A stretch of 64,000 bases of DNA, taken from contig NZ_JAOPKC010000003.1 in NCBI RefSeq assembly GCF_025517535.1, positions 1 through 64,000 on the forward strand, written 5' to 3'. The stretch comes from Halapricum hydrolyticum. GTDB lineage: Archaea > Halobacteriota > Halobacteria > Halobacteriales > Haloarculaceae. The notes beneath the pieces were generated by a model, which had not been told where the DNA came from, ran no database searches, and saw only the letters and a program-made list of their open reading frames with translations. Shown here piece by piece: positions 15,692 through 23,689 of the stretch (positions are counted from its first letter, which is position 1; each line of letters opens with the position of its first letter). A program made the translations under genes and the position numbers.

Positions 15692-17572
15692 GTGCGACCG
15701 CGAAAGATCCTGCGGATCGGCCGCTGGGAGGTGACGAAAAACGCCGGCGGGATCGACCGCAAGACCGCTGCGGTCGTCGGTGCGACGCTGCTCGTGCTGG
15801 GCGCGGCCGTCCCGCTCGTGCTCGCACAGGGCGGCGTGACCCTCGACGAGGGCTTCTACCGGGTCGGCGTCGCGGAGGAGAGCCCGCTGTATCCGGTCGT
15901 CGAGGACGATCCGACCTTCGCGGTTCGCGATTCCGACGCGGAACTCGGTTCGGCGATCGACCTGCAGATCGACGGCACGCAGGTCGTCGCCAGCGACACC
16001 CAGAAGGGGCAGGCCGCGCTGGCGGAGTTGCGAGGCAGCGTCGACTCGTACAACGACCGCGTGATGGCCGGCGAGTCCAACCAGTCGGCCGCGTTCCCGG
16101 TCACGGTGACGCTCGAGTACGCCGAGCGCAACCGCACGATCGCCCCTGCGGACGGTGGTGACGGCACGACCGGCGATGGAGCAACTGGCGGCGGGGCCGG
16201 CGATCAGGGTGGCTCCGACGATGGAGGTGGCGATGGAACGACCGGCGACGGCGGTGACGGCTCCGACGGCGGGACAACCGGTGGCACCACTGACGGCGGT
16301 GCCGGCGGTGACGGGGCCACGGGCGGCGGCTCGAGTGGCGATATCGGCTCGATCGCCCGCGGTCTCACGGGCAGTGACGCGATGACCGGCACGCCGTCGG
16401 ACATCTCGCCGCCGTTTCCCTTCCAGTCGCTGATCCTGGCGTTTCTGTTCGTCATCCCGCTGAACTTCGTCATCCAGGCCTACGGGTCGACGATGTTGAG
16501 CGAGCGACTCAACCGGCGGGGCGAACTCATGCTCGTCGCGCCGGTCAGCCGCTGGGACATCATCGCCGGGAAGACCTTGCCGTACTTCCTGGGGGCGATG
16601 GTCTTCGAGGGGGCGATCGCGGGTGCGATCATCGCCCTCGAACCCGGGTCCGGAAGCGGCGCGTACGCCCTTCTGGCGGTCGTGCCGCTGGTGTTGCTCT
16701 TCCTGGCCGCAACCTTCCTCGGGGCGATGTTCGCCAGGTCGTTCAAGGAACTCACCTTCGTTACTGTCTCGATCACGGTCGGGCTGACGACCTACGCGTT
16801 CGTGCCGGCGATCTTCACCGACGTGACGCCGATCGCGCTGGTCTCGCCGCTGACGATCGTCGTCCGTGACATCCAGGGCGTCGCGATCGAACCCCTGGAG
16901 ATGGCGATCTCGACGGTGCCGCCGCTTTTCACCGCGACGCTGTTTTTCGTCCTCGGAGCGGGCCTGTACCGCGAAGAGGACATGTTCACCCAGCGGTCGA
17001 TCCCGCTGAAGGTACTGGACTCGCTCGCCGGTCGGATCCGGCGACGGCGCAGCGTCGCGCTGGTCGTCGTGTTGCTCATGCCGCTGGTCATCCTCGCGGA
17101 ACTGGTCGCCGTGGCTGCGGTCTATCCGATCTCGATGGCACTTCCCCGGGAACTGTGGCTCGGGCTGATACTGCTCGCGATCGTCGTGATCGAGGAGGTA
17201 GCCAAGAGCCTGCCGGCCTACGCGGGATTCGTCCACAACCGCTACGACCGGACGGTTCGGTCGGCACTGACCGTCGGTGCGCTGGCGGGACTCGGCTTCT
17301 TCGTCGCCGAGAAGGGGCTGCTGATCGTCCAGTTGCTGGGCGGGCTGCCGGAGGTCCAGCAGGCGGCGGTCGTCTCGGCCGGCCCGACCGCCGGGATCAG
17401 CCCGATGGTCGCGCTGGTGCTGTTGCTCGCACCGCTGGCGTTGCACGTCGTCACGGCGGCGACGTCGGCGGTCGGCATGCGATCCGGCCGTCAGGGCTAC
17501 GCCGTCGGGCTCACTGCGGCGATCGCGATTCACTTCGTCTACAACTTCGCGGTGGTGATGCTCGTTGTTTGA
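15692..17572 (+). CDS. ABC-2 permease fused to a C-terminal PrsW-type intramembrane protease domain
   Basis: A 626-residue membrane protein with a GTG start 2 nt behind the ATPase stop. A first helix (about residues 25-47) is followed by an outside loop of about 200 residues, whose last 65 or so are almost all Gly, Asp, Thr and Ser. An ABC-2 permease core of five to six helices follows (about 245-430). From about 450 a second membrane domain shows the PrsW (M82-like) signature: E501-E502-V-A-K505, a histidine at H585 (LHVVTAA) and H614-F-V-Y-N618. PrsW proteases cleave membrane-bound substrates such as anti-sigma factors. The fusion puts a protease and an exporter in one chain. The PrsW call rests on motif spacing, not on an alignment. 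Confidence 0.82.
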   Translation: MRPRKILRIGRWEVTKNAGGIDRKTAAVVGATLLVLGAAVPLVLAQGGVTLDEGFYRVGVAEESPLYPVVEDDPTFAVRDSDAELGSAIDLQIDGTQVVASDTQKGQAALAELRGSVDSYNDRVMAGESNQSAAFPVTVTLEYAERNRTIAPADGGDGTTGDGATGGGAGDQGGSDDGGGDGTTGDGGDGSDGGTTGGTTDGGAGGDGATGGGSSGDIGSIARGLTGSDAMTGTPSDISPPFPFQSLILAFLFVIPLNFVIQAYGSTMLSERLNRRGELMLVAPVSRWDIIAGKTLPYFLGAMVFEGAIAGAIIALEPGSGSGAYALLAVVPLVLLFLAATFLGAMFARSFKELTFVTVSITVGLTTYAFVPAIFTDVTPIALVSPLTIVVRDIQGVAIEPLEMAISTVPPLFTATLFFVLGAGLYREEDMFTQRSIPLKVLDSLAGRIRRRRSVALVVVLLMPLVILAELVAVAAVYPISMALPRELWLGLILLAIVVIEEVAKSLPAYAGFVHNRYDRTVRSALTVGALAGLGFFVAEKGLLIVQLLGGLPEVQQAAVVSAGPTAGISPMVALVLLLAPLALHVVTAATSAVGMRSGRQGYAVGLTAAIAIHFVYNFAVVMLVV

Positions 17573-18614
17573 CGACGTTCGAGTCGCCATCGCGCGGCGC
17601 GACATCGCCAGTCTCTCCCGGGAGAAAACGATCGTCCTCGCGCTGGCGATCCAGATCTTTATCGCCGCCTTCTCGTCGTTTCTGGTCGTCGGGCTCACCT
17701 CGCTGTACGATCCCGGCAGCGTCGAATCCGGCGAACTCACCTTCGGGGTCTCCGGCGACGCCCGTGACGAGCTCGATGAGGCGGCACGGTCGGCCGGCGT
17801 CGGGACGGAACACTACCCGACGCGCGAAGCCGCGCTGGACGCCTTCCGGCGCGGGGAGGTGGTCGGCGTCTTCCACGCCGAATCGGTCGACCGGCGGACA
17901 TCGGTGACGGTGACCGTCCCCGACAGCAGCGTGCAGTCGACGCTCGCGGTCGTGAAGGCCCAGGACGCGCTGGAAGCACTCGAACGCGACGAGCGCACGC
18001 GTCGGGCCACACACCTCGAGACCCAACCCGTCCCGCTCCCGCCGGAGGCCGACGCCAGTTCCTACTTCGGGTTCACCTACACGGTGCTCGTGCCGCTGCT
18101 GTTGTTCCTGCCGCCGTTCATCAGCGGCTCGGTCACCGTCGACGTCCTGACCGAGGAGATCGAACGCGGGACGCTGGAGTTGCTTCGCGTTGCGCCCGTC
18201 TCGCTGACGGACATCTTCGACGGGAAGGCGCTGGGGATGGCGATCCTGGCCCCCGCGCAGGCGCTGTTGTGGATCGCGCTGCTGGTCGTCAACGGGATCA
18301 CCGTCACGAACGTCCTGCCCCTGCTGGCGCTGGTCTCGGCGGTCGCGCTGCTGGTCGTCGTGCTCGGTGCGGTGCTCGGACTCCTGCTGGCTCAGCGTCG
18401 ACAGGCCCAGTTGCTGTACTCGATCATCGCGCTGGGACTGTTCGGCCTGGCCGCGCTTCTGCCCGAACACCCCGCGACCGTCGCCGCGAAGCTCGCAGTC
18501 GGCAGCGAGACGACCGTCTCGACCGCGACGGTCCTCGGGCTCTCGGTGCTCGCTGTCGTGCTGTACGCCGCTGCTCGCAGCTACGTGGGCACGATCGATC
18601 CCGAGCGGTACTAA
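17565..18614 (+). CDS. ABC-2 type exporter permease, second subunit
   Basis: A 349-residue ABC-2 permease (MFDDVRVAIARRDIASLSREKTIVLALAIQ). One N-terminal helix is followed by an outside domain (about 45-165) and five helices, including VLVPLLLFLPPFISGS and LLVVVLGAVLGLLLA. It ends with a helix before RSYVGTIDPERY. The likely start is TTG 17565, overlapping the previous gene's end by 8 nt, so translation is coupled. Together with the ATPase and the PrsW-fused permease it completes a heterodimeric exporter. The stretch TVDVLTEEIERGTLELLRVAPVS is typical of ABC-2 permeases that contact the ATPase. Confidence 0.87.
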   Translation: MFDDVRVAIARRDIASLSREKTIVLALAIQIFIAAFSSFLVVGLTSLYDPGSVESGELTFGVSGDARDELDEAARSAGVGTEHYPTREAALDAFRRGEVVGVFHAESVDRRTSVTVTVPDSSVQSTLAVVKAQDALEALERDERTRRATHLETQPVPLPPEADASSYFGFTYTVLVPLLLFLPPFISGSVTVDVLTEEIERGTLELLRVAPVSLTDIFDGKALGMAILAPAQALLWIALLVVNGITVTNVLPLLALVSAVALLVVVLGAVLGLLLAQRRQAQLLYSIIALGLFGLAALLPEHPATVAAKLAVGSETTVSTATVLGLSVLAVVLYAAARSYVGTIDPERY

Positions 18615-18620
18615 CGGTGA

Positions 18621-19451
18621 TCACTCGCTTTCGACGGCTGCACCGACACCGCGCAGCGCGCCTGTCTTCAGCTCTCGTGCCTTCGCTTCGAGCTTCTCGG
18701 CGGTCTCGGCGACCGGTTCGTCGCCCTCGTGGCCCTCGGCGACGATGTCGACCAGCGCCGAGCCGACGATGACGCCGTCGGCACCGGCGCGGACGATCCG
18801 CTCGGCGTGCTCGCCGGTCTTGATCCCGAATCCCACCGCCTTCGGAACGTCCCAGTCGCTGATCCGATCGAGTGTCTGTGCGGTCTGGTCGCTCACGTCC
18901 TCGCGTGCGCCCGTCACGCCCGTCCGGGCCTGGACGTAGACGTACCCGGAGACGCGCTCGCGCATGCTCTCGAGCCGGTCGTCGGTCGTCGTCGGCGCGA
19001 CGATGAAGATCAGATCCAGGCCGAACTCGTCGCAGGCCTCCCGGAGCGGGTCGGCCTCCTCGGCGGGCAGGTCGACGACGACGAATCCCTCGATCCCGAC
19101 GTCGGCGGCGCGCTCGACGAACTTTCGGGGACCGCCCTCGCTACCCCCGTACTGGAAAATGAGATTGTAGTAGGTCATGCAGACGATCGGCACGTCCACG
19201 TCGACTTCCTCGACGAACTCGAAGTACCGCTCGGGCGTCATCCCCGCTTTCAGCGCCCGGACGATCGCGCTCTGGATGGTCGAACCCTCGGCGATCGGCT
19301 CGGAGAAGGGCAGACCGAGTTCGATCACGTCAGCGCCGCCGCGCTCCAGCGCCTCGACGTACTCCAGCGAGGCCTCGTAGGAGGGATCGCCGGCGGCGAG
19401 ATACGGGACGAAGGCCGGCTCCTCGGAGTCGAAGACCGCGTCGAGACTCAT
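18621..19451 (-). CDS. trpA: Tryptophan synthase alpha subunit
   Basis: A 276-residue TIM-barrel enzyme that splits indole-3-glycerol phosphate into indole and glyceraldehyde 3-phosphate. The catalytic Glu is in DVIELGLPFSEP, followed by the second acidic position in IAEGSTIQ. GYVYVQARTGVTGAR and VGFGIKTGEHA make the phosphate-binding loops. Its start overlaps the trpB stop by 4 nt. It is the last gene of trpCBA on the minus strand. The 3' end faces the exporter permease with only 6 nt between stop codons. Confidence 0.97.
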   Translation of the reverse strand: MSLDAVFDSEEPAFVPYLAAGDPSYEASLEYVEALERGGADVIELGLPFSEPIAEGSTIQSAIVRALKAGMTPERYFEFVEEVDVDVPIVCMTYYNLIFQYGGSEGGPRKFVERAADVGIEGFVVVDLPAEEADPLREACDEFGLDLIFIVAPTTTDDRLESMRERVSGYVYVQARTGVTGAREDVSDQTAQTLDRISDWDVPKAVGFGIKTGEHAERIVRAGADGVIVGSALVDIVAEGHEGDEPVAETAEKLEAKARELKTGALRGVGAAVESE

Positions 19452-20731
19452 TCGCGGTCACCCCGACTGCCGAGGCGTCCGGCACCCACCTGCTCGAAGA
19501 CGCTCATATCGGGTGCGACGTCCAGATCTCGTTTTGCAGTCTCTTCGATGACGGTTTCGAGGTCCTTGTCGCCCCGTCCGGAGACGTTGACGATCGTGAG
19601 ATCGCCCACTTCTTCGGGGTGTTCTTCGAGATAGCCGAAGGCGTGGGCCGTCTCCAGGGCGGGGATGATCCCCTCGTCCTGGGAGAGGCGGTGGAACGCC
19701 TCCAGCGCGGCGTCGTCGCCGACGTTGACCGGCGTCACCCGGCCCTCGTCGACGAGATGGGCCAGTTCGGGGCCGACGCCCGAGTAATCGAGCCCGGCCG
19801 AGACCGAGTGGGATTCCATGATCTGGCCGTCGCTGTCCTGCAGGAGCTTCGTCCGCGCGCCGTGCAGCACCCCCTCGTTTCCGGTCGACAGCGACGCCGA
19901 GTTGGGCGCGACGCCCTCCGCCTCGTCGACGGTGAGCGAAGAACCTCCCGCTTCCACTGCGAGCAGGTCGACATCCGTGTCCGAGACGAAGTGGGCGAAC
20001 GCACCCATCGTGTTCGATCCGCCGCCCGCACACGCGACGACGGAGTCCGGCAGGCGGCCCGCTTTCTCCCGGATCTGCTCGCGGGCTTCCTCGGAAATCA
20101 CCGACTGGAAGTCCCGGACCATCGACGGGAAGGGGTGCGGGCCGACGATCGAGCCGATCACGTAGTGGGTGTCCTCGACGTTGGTCGCCCAGTCGCGCAT
20201 CGTCTCGGAGATCGCCTCCTTGAGCGTCCCGCGGCCGACGGTGACGGGATTGACCTCCGCGCCGTTGATCCGCATGCGGAAGACGTTCGGTCGCTGGCGG
20301 GCGATGTCGGTCTCGCCCATGTAGATCTCGCAGGGCATGTCCAGGTGTGCCGCCGCCATCGCCGTGGCGGTGCCGTGCTGGCCAGCGCCGGTCTCGGCGA
20401 TGATCCGCTCTTTGCCCATGTACTTGGCGAGCAGGACCTGTCCGAGCGCGTTGTTGAGCTTGTGTGCCCCGCCGTGTAGCAGGTCCTCGCGTTTGAGATA
20501 GACCTCCGTGTCGTAGCGCTCGCTGAGTCGATCGGCCCGCTGCAGCGGGATGGGCCGACCGCCGAAGTCCGCCAGTCGCTCGCGGAACTCGTCCATGAAG
20601 CCGTCCTCGTTGTCGAGGACGTATCGCCGGTAGGCGTCCTCCAGTTCCTCGATCGCCGGCATCAACACCTCGGGGACGTACTGGCCCCCGTACTGTCCGA
20701 AACTCCCGTCAGCTGGTTCGTCCGTACTCAT
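19448..20731 (-). CDS. trpB: Tryptophan synthase beta subunit
   Basis: A 427-residue PLP enzyme that joins indole with serine. The PLP lysine is in GAHKLNNALGQ, the phosphate cup is CAGGGSNTMGAF, and ETGAGQHGTATA marks the active site. The N-terminus SFGQYGGQYVPEVLMPAIEELE identifies the main TrpB1 type rather than TrpB2. It overlaps trpC upstream and trpA downstream by 4 nt each (ATGA), so all three are one operon. The last 25 residues beyond the usual end are rich in G and R, a minor extension. Confidence 0.97.
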   Translation of the reverse strand: MSTDEPADGSFGQYGGQYVPEVLMPAIEELEDAYRRYVLDNEDGFMDEFRERLADFGGRPIPLQRADRLSERYDTEVYLKREDLLHGGAHKLNNALGQVLLAKYMGKERIIAETGAGQHGTATAMAAAHLDMPCEIYMGETDIARQRPNVFRMRINGAEVNPVTVGRGTLKEAISETMRDWATNVEDTHYVIGSIVGPHPFPSMVRDFQSVISEEAREQIREKAGRLPDSVVACAGGGSNTMGAFAHFVSDTDVDLLAVEAGGSSLTVDEAEGVAPNSASLSTGNEGVLHGARTKLLQDSDGQIMESHSVSAGLDYSGVGPELAHLVDEGRVTPVNVGDDAALEAFHRLSQDEGIIPALETAHAFGYLEEHPEEVGDLTIVNVSGRGDKDLETVIEETAKRDLDVAPDMSVFEQVGAGRLGSRGDRE

Positions 20732-21543
20732 AGATTCGTTAGTCGCTCCGTGTTCTTCTGCACGTCGCCGTCCATGATCGCGGATCCGATCAGCAGCGCG
20801 TCCGCCCCTGCCGAACGCATCCGCGCGGCGTCCTCGGGCGTTGCGATCCCGCTTTCGGCAATGAGCGTGACGCCCTCGGACCCTCGTCCCGCGTCCCCGC
20901 TCGACTGGCCGTCACGGACCAGCCGCCGCGCTTCCGGCGCGACCCGCTCGAACGTCGAGAGGTCGACCTCCAGTTTCGCCAGATCGCGGTTGTTGACGCC
21001 GACGATCTCCGCACCGGCCGCGAGCGCCGCCTTGACCTCCGTCTCGGTGTGGGTCTCGACGAGTACCTGAAAGCCCCGGTCGCGTGCCGCCCCGATCAGT
21101 TCGTCGAGATCGTCGGTTCCCTCCTCCTGGAGAAAGCGCGCGATCAACAGGACGACGTCGGCTTCGACGACGTCCAGCTGCTCCTCGTAGAGCAGGAAGT
21201 CCTTCCGGAGGACGGGCACGTCGACGGCTGCCCGGACGCGTTCGAGCGCCTCGGGAGAGCCGCCGAAGTGCCCGGGCTCGGTCAGCACCGACAGCGCGGC
21301 CGCGCCGCCCTCGACCATCTGTTCGGCGAGCGCCACCGGATCGTCCGCCCGTTCGCCGTCGGTGGTCGGACTCGTCGGTTTGACCTCCGCGATCACGGGG
21401 ACGCGCCCCTCGTCTTCGGCCCGATCGAACGCCGCCGGTAACGACCGGGCGTCGACCGAGAGCCGTTCGTCGCCGCCGCCACGGTCGCGAGCCGCCGCCA
21501 GGATCGACTCGACCGCCGGTGCGACTTCACCACTAGTCTCCAT
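20728..21543 (-). CDS. trpC: Indole-3-glycerol phosphate synthase
   Basis: A 271-residue TIM-barrel enzyme that makes indole-3-glycerol phosphate from CdRP. The catalytic lysine region is VPVIAEVKPTSPT, with PVLRKDFLLYEEQLDV, GVNNRDLAKLEVDL and LIAESGIATPED in order. It is the first gene of trpCBA. ATG 21543 is almost leaderless, because a TATA-like element lies about 30 nt upstream and a palindrome sits between it and the start. A degenerate copy of part of this gene, on the minus strand at about 23205-23285, shows a partial duplication in the past. Confidence 0.96.
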   Translation of the reverse strand: METSGEVAPAVESILAAARDRGGGDERLSVDARSLPAAFDRAEDEGRVPVIAEVKPTSPTTDGERADDPVALAEQMVEGGAAALSVLTEPGHFGGSPEALERVRAAVDVPVLRKDFLLYEEQLDVVEADVVLLIARFLQEEGTDDLDELIGAARDRGFQVLVETHTETEVKAALAAGAEIVGVNNRDLAKLEVDLSTFERVAPEARRLVRDGQSSGDAGRGSEGVTLIAESGIATPEDAARMRSAGADALLIGSAIMDGDVQKNTERLTNL

Positions 21544-21545
21544 TA

Positions 21546-21577
21546 CTGTACACTAACGTACAGGGTTGGTCATAAGG
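21546..21577 (-). promoter_or_regulatory. trpCBA promoter with overlapping palindromic operator
   Basis: CTGTACACTAACGTACAG (21546-21563) is a perfect 6-bp inverted repeat with a 6-nt spacer, ending 3 nt from the trpC start. The minus-strand TATA-like element CTTATGACC lies at about 21569-21577. The palindrome therefore covers the expected transcription start. It contains TGTACA, the hexamer described as the TRP box bound by TrpY in Methanothermobacter; whether a TrpY-like protein acts here is inference. Confidence 0.55.
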
Positions 21578-21692
21578 CTTGCGTGTTCGTCGCCGAAATC
21601 TACGGGAGATTACAGAAACCCGTTCCAGCAAGCGAGCCTACAGAAATGTATTTCAGATTATACTTATCCCGATGGCTACCCTTCGGACTAGT

Positions 21693-21977
21693 ATGAGAGA
21701 GAACAGACGCGCATCGAGATACGGTGGAGTTGCACAGCACAGTCTCGGAGACGTACTCGCGGTTGCGGTCGGCGTGCCTGTCGTGGTGGCGGCTGTGCTG
21801 GTCGCGGTGAGCTATCCTGTGATCGCTGCGGCCGTCGCCACCGGCGCTGGCGTGGCTCTCGCCGTCAGTCGCCTCCGGGAACGGATCGGCGGTGGGTCGA
21901 CTGTGTGTGGCGTCGACACGACCGGCGAGGGCGGGACCGATCCGGCGCTCGCCGGTACCGGCCGGCACAGTTCTTAG
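21693..21977 (+). CDS. Small membrane protein of unknown function
   Basis: A 94-residue protein. A basic N-terminus (MRENRRASRYGG) is followed by two adjacent hydrophobic helices (about residues 21-40 and 42-60), then a short hydrophilic tail rich in G and T. ATG 21693 was preferred over the in-frame ATG 21672 because TTATACTTAT (about 21659-21668) lies about 27 nt upstream of it, the usual TATA distance for a leaderless transcript. It stops 9 nt before the regulator gene and may be co-transcribed with it. No family is recognised. Confidence 0.6.
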   Translation: MRENRRASRYGGVAQHSLGDVLAVAVGVPVVVAAVLVAVSYPVIAAAVATGAGVALAVSRLRERIGGGSTVCGVDTTGEGGTDPALAGTGRHSS

Positions 21978-21986
21978 GAGGGTGGG

Positions 21987-22940
21987 ATGATTAGGCCCGG
22001 CATGGCCGAGGACGAGACCGATCCGCTCTCTCCCGACGAGGCGTTCGCGGCCCTGGGCAACGAGACGCGCGTACGAATCCTCCGGGTCCTCGGCGAGGCC
22101 GGCGACCCGCTGTCGTTCTCGGCGTTGTACGACGAGATGGCGATGCGCGACTCCGGGCAGTTCAACTACCACCTGGAGAAACTCGTCGGCCACTTCGTCC
22201 GCAAGACCGACGCGGGATACGAACTCGACCGCGCGGGCCGGCGCGTCGTCGAGTCCATCCTCTCCGGGGCCGTGACGGACGACGCGTCCTTCGAGCGGAC
22301 ACCCATCGACGAGCGTTGTGACATCTGCGGCGAACCGGTCGAGGCGGCCTACAAAGACGGCGGGATCGAACTCTACTGCACGGAGTGCGACGGTCGGTAC
22401 CAGCGCCGCAGACGGTCGGGCGGGAAGAGTGACGACGGCTACCTCGGTGCTCTCCCGCTCCCGCCGGCGGGCCTGCGTAATCGCTCTGCCGACGCCGTCT
22501 CGCGTGCCGCCTGGACGTGGACGAACCTCGAGATCATGGCGATGGCCAGCGGCATCTGCCCGCGCTGTTCGGCCCCCATCGAGAGCCAGCCAGATATCTG
22601 TGTGGACCACGACACTGAAACGGACACCTGTCCCTCCTGTGGGGGCTACTACGCCGTCAGTGTCGGTTTCGAGTGCACGAACTGCACCTTCTCCAGCGGC
22701 GGCGCGGGCGTGCTGGCGATGCTGTCGGACACCCGCTTCCTCGATTTTCTCACCGACCACGGCCACAATCCGATCGACCCCGACTCGACGCGGGCGGTCA
22801 GCGCCGTCGAAATGAACTACGAGGAGACGATCATCGACGAAGACCCCTTCGAGGCCGAGTTCACCTTCGAGAGCGACGGCGAGACGCTCACGCTCACCGT
22901 CGATGCGGACCTTTCTATCGTCGAGGCCGTCCGCGAGTAG
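21987..22940 (+). CDS. Winged-helix (ArsR-like) regulator with zinc ribbons
   Basis: A 317-residue protein. Residues 12-80 form an ArsR-type winged helix (DEAFAALGNETRVRILRVL, then FNYHLEKLVGHFVRKTDAGYEL). After it come three cysteine clusters: CDICGEP with YCTECDG, CPRCSAPI, and CPSCGGYY with CTNCTF, consistent with zinc ribbons. The C-terminal 80 residues are acidic and beta-rich. The organisation matches a common haloarchaeal transcription-factor family (DUF7351-like, from memory). A GGAGG-type ribosome site about 5 nt before ATG 21987 supports that start over ATG 22002. The target is unknown. Confidence 0.82.
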   Translation: MIRPGMAEDETDPLSPDEAFAALGNETRVRILRVLGEAGDPLSFSALYDEMAMRDSGQFNYHLEKLVGHFVRKTDAGYELDRAGRRVVESILSGAVTDDASFERTPIDERCDICGEPVEAAYKDGGIELYCTECDGRYQRRRRSGGKSDDGYLGALPLPPAGLRNRSADAVSRAAWTWTNLEIMAMASGICPRCSAPIESQPDICVDHDTETDTCPSCGGYYAVSVGFECTNCTFSSGGAGVLAMLSDTRFLDFLTDHGHNPIDPDSTRAVSAVEMNYEETIIDEDPFEAEFTFESDGETLTLTVDADLSIVEAVRE

Positions 22941-23037
22941 CACCGGTGAGCCGAGACGCCGGAGACGCAACGGCGGGACGAACCGGAGAAGCGACCCTGT
23001 CGGGACAACGGCTTTTTGCGAGGCGGATTTACATTAA

Positions 23038-23204
23038 GATGGGTATGCAAGGGTCGTACTCGCTACCGACGGGTTCGGGGACAGCGAGCTCAGTTATCCC
23101 TACTACCGCCTCCAGGAGAGCGGCTGAAACGTCGATCTGGCGACGCCGGATGGAGAGTCCATCGTGGGTGAGTACGGCTACGAGTTCGACGCCGATCTGG
23201 CGAT
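23038..23204 (+). pseudogene. Fragment of a DJ-1/PfpI-family gene with an internal stop
   Basis: Reading from 23038 gives DGYARVVLATDGFGDSEL, SYPYYRLQESG, then TGA at 23125-23127, and in the same frame NVDLATPDGESIVGEYGY and EFDADLAIDD. This is the start of a DJ-1/PfpI (class I glutamine amidotransferase-like) protein. A tryptophan or similar codon has probably become TGA. There is no start codon in this frame after the upstream TAA (23035-23037), and the similarity stops at about 23204, where a piece of trpC sequence begins. It is therefore a dead 5' fragment. Confidence 0.65.
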
Positions 23205-23285
23205 CGACGACCGCGATTACGGGGACACGCCGCTCGTCTTCGGTTCGGTCGAACGTCTCCGGCAGCGACCGGGCGTCGAAAGTGT
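23205..23285 (-). pseudogene. Fragment of a duplicated trpC gene
   Basis: The minus strand reads FDARSLPETFDRTEDERRVP and then VIAV. This corresponds to VDARSLPAAFDRAEDEGRVP and VIAEV in the intact trpC. Over about 57 nt the DNA is roughly four-fifths identical to 21402-21463 by eye. Neither a start nor the rest of the gene is present. It joins head-on to the DJ-1/PfpI fragment. Confidence 0.65.
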
Positions 23286-23317
23286 ACTATTTTGGCCTGG
23301 GCGGCCCATGATCGAGT

Positions 23318-23647
23318 ATGGCTTCGTCTGACCCGCGCGACCGTCTGGTCCCGGTCGCTATCGGACTTGTCGTGCTTTTCGCCCCCGTGTTGATTCTCGC
23401 TCTCACGATCGAGGTTCTCGTTCTCACCGGCGATCTCGTCGTCGAGGATCTGACACTGCTGACGCTGCTCGAACTGTACCTCATCGATCTGGTCGCCTTT
23501 GCCGTTCTCGCATACGTCATCTACCGATTGGCGCTGTGGCTGGTTGCCCACCGCCATCTCGAACCGACCGACCAGTCCGACTCCGGGGACGAGCTCTGGG
23601 AACCCGGATTCACTGGCGACACCGACGACGAACAGGACGATCGATAG
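23318..23647 (+). CDS. Small two-helix membrane protein
   Basis: A 109-residue protein with two hydrophobic helices (about residues 12-38 and 48-73) and an acidic C-terminal tail (DQSDSGDELWEPGFTGDTDDEQDD). ATG 23318 lies about 27 nt behind TACTATTTTGG (23285-23295), a fitting TATA box for a leaderless mRNA. That TATA box sits at the edge of the trpC fragment. No family is recognised; many haloarchaea have such short membrane proteins of unknown role. Confidence 0.65.
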   Translation: MASSDPRDRLVPVAIGLVVLFAPVLILALTIEVLVLTGDLVVEDLTLLTLLELYLIDLVAFAVLAYVIYRLALWLVAHRHLEPTDQSDSGDELWEPGFTGDTDDEQDDR

Positions 23648-23689
23648 GACATCAAACAGGACGGGCCGACCTGTCCCGATTTCCCGCTC

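Noticed and set aside
15443..17740. 765-codon open frame antisense to the exporter genes
   Set aside because: It runs opposite three genes with strong family motifs, is rich in R, D and Q, and is a typical GC-bias shadow frame.
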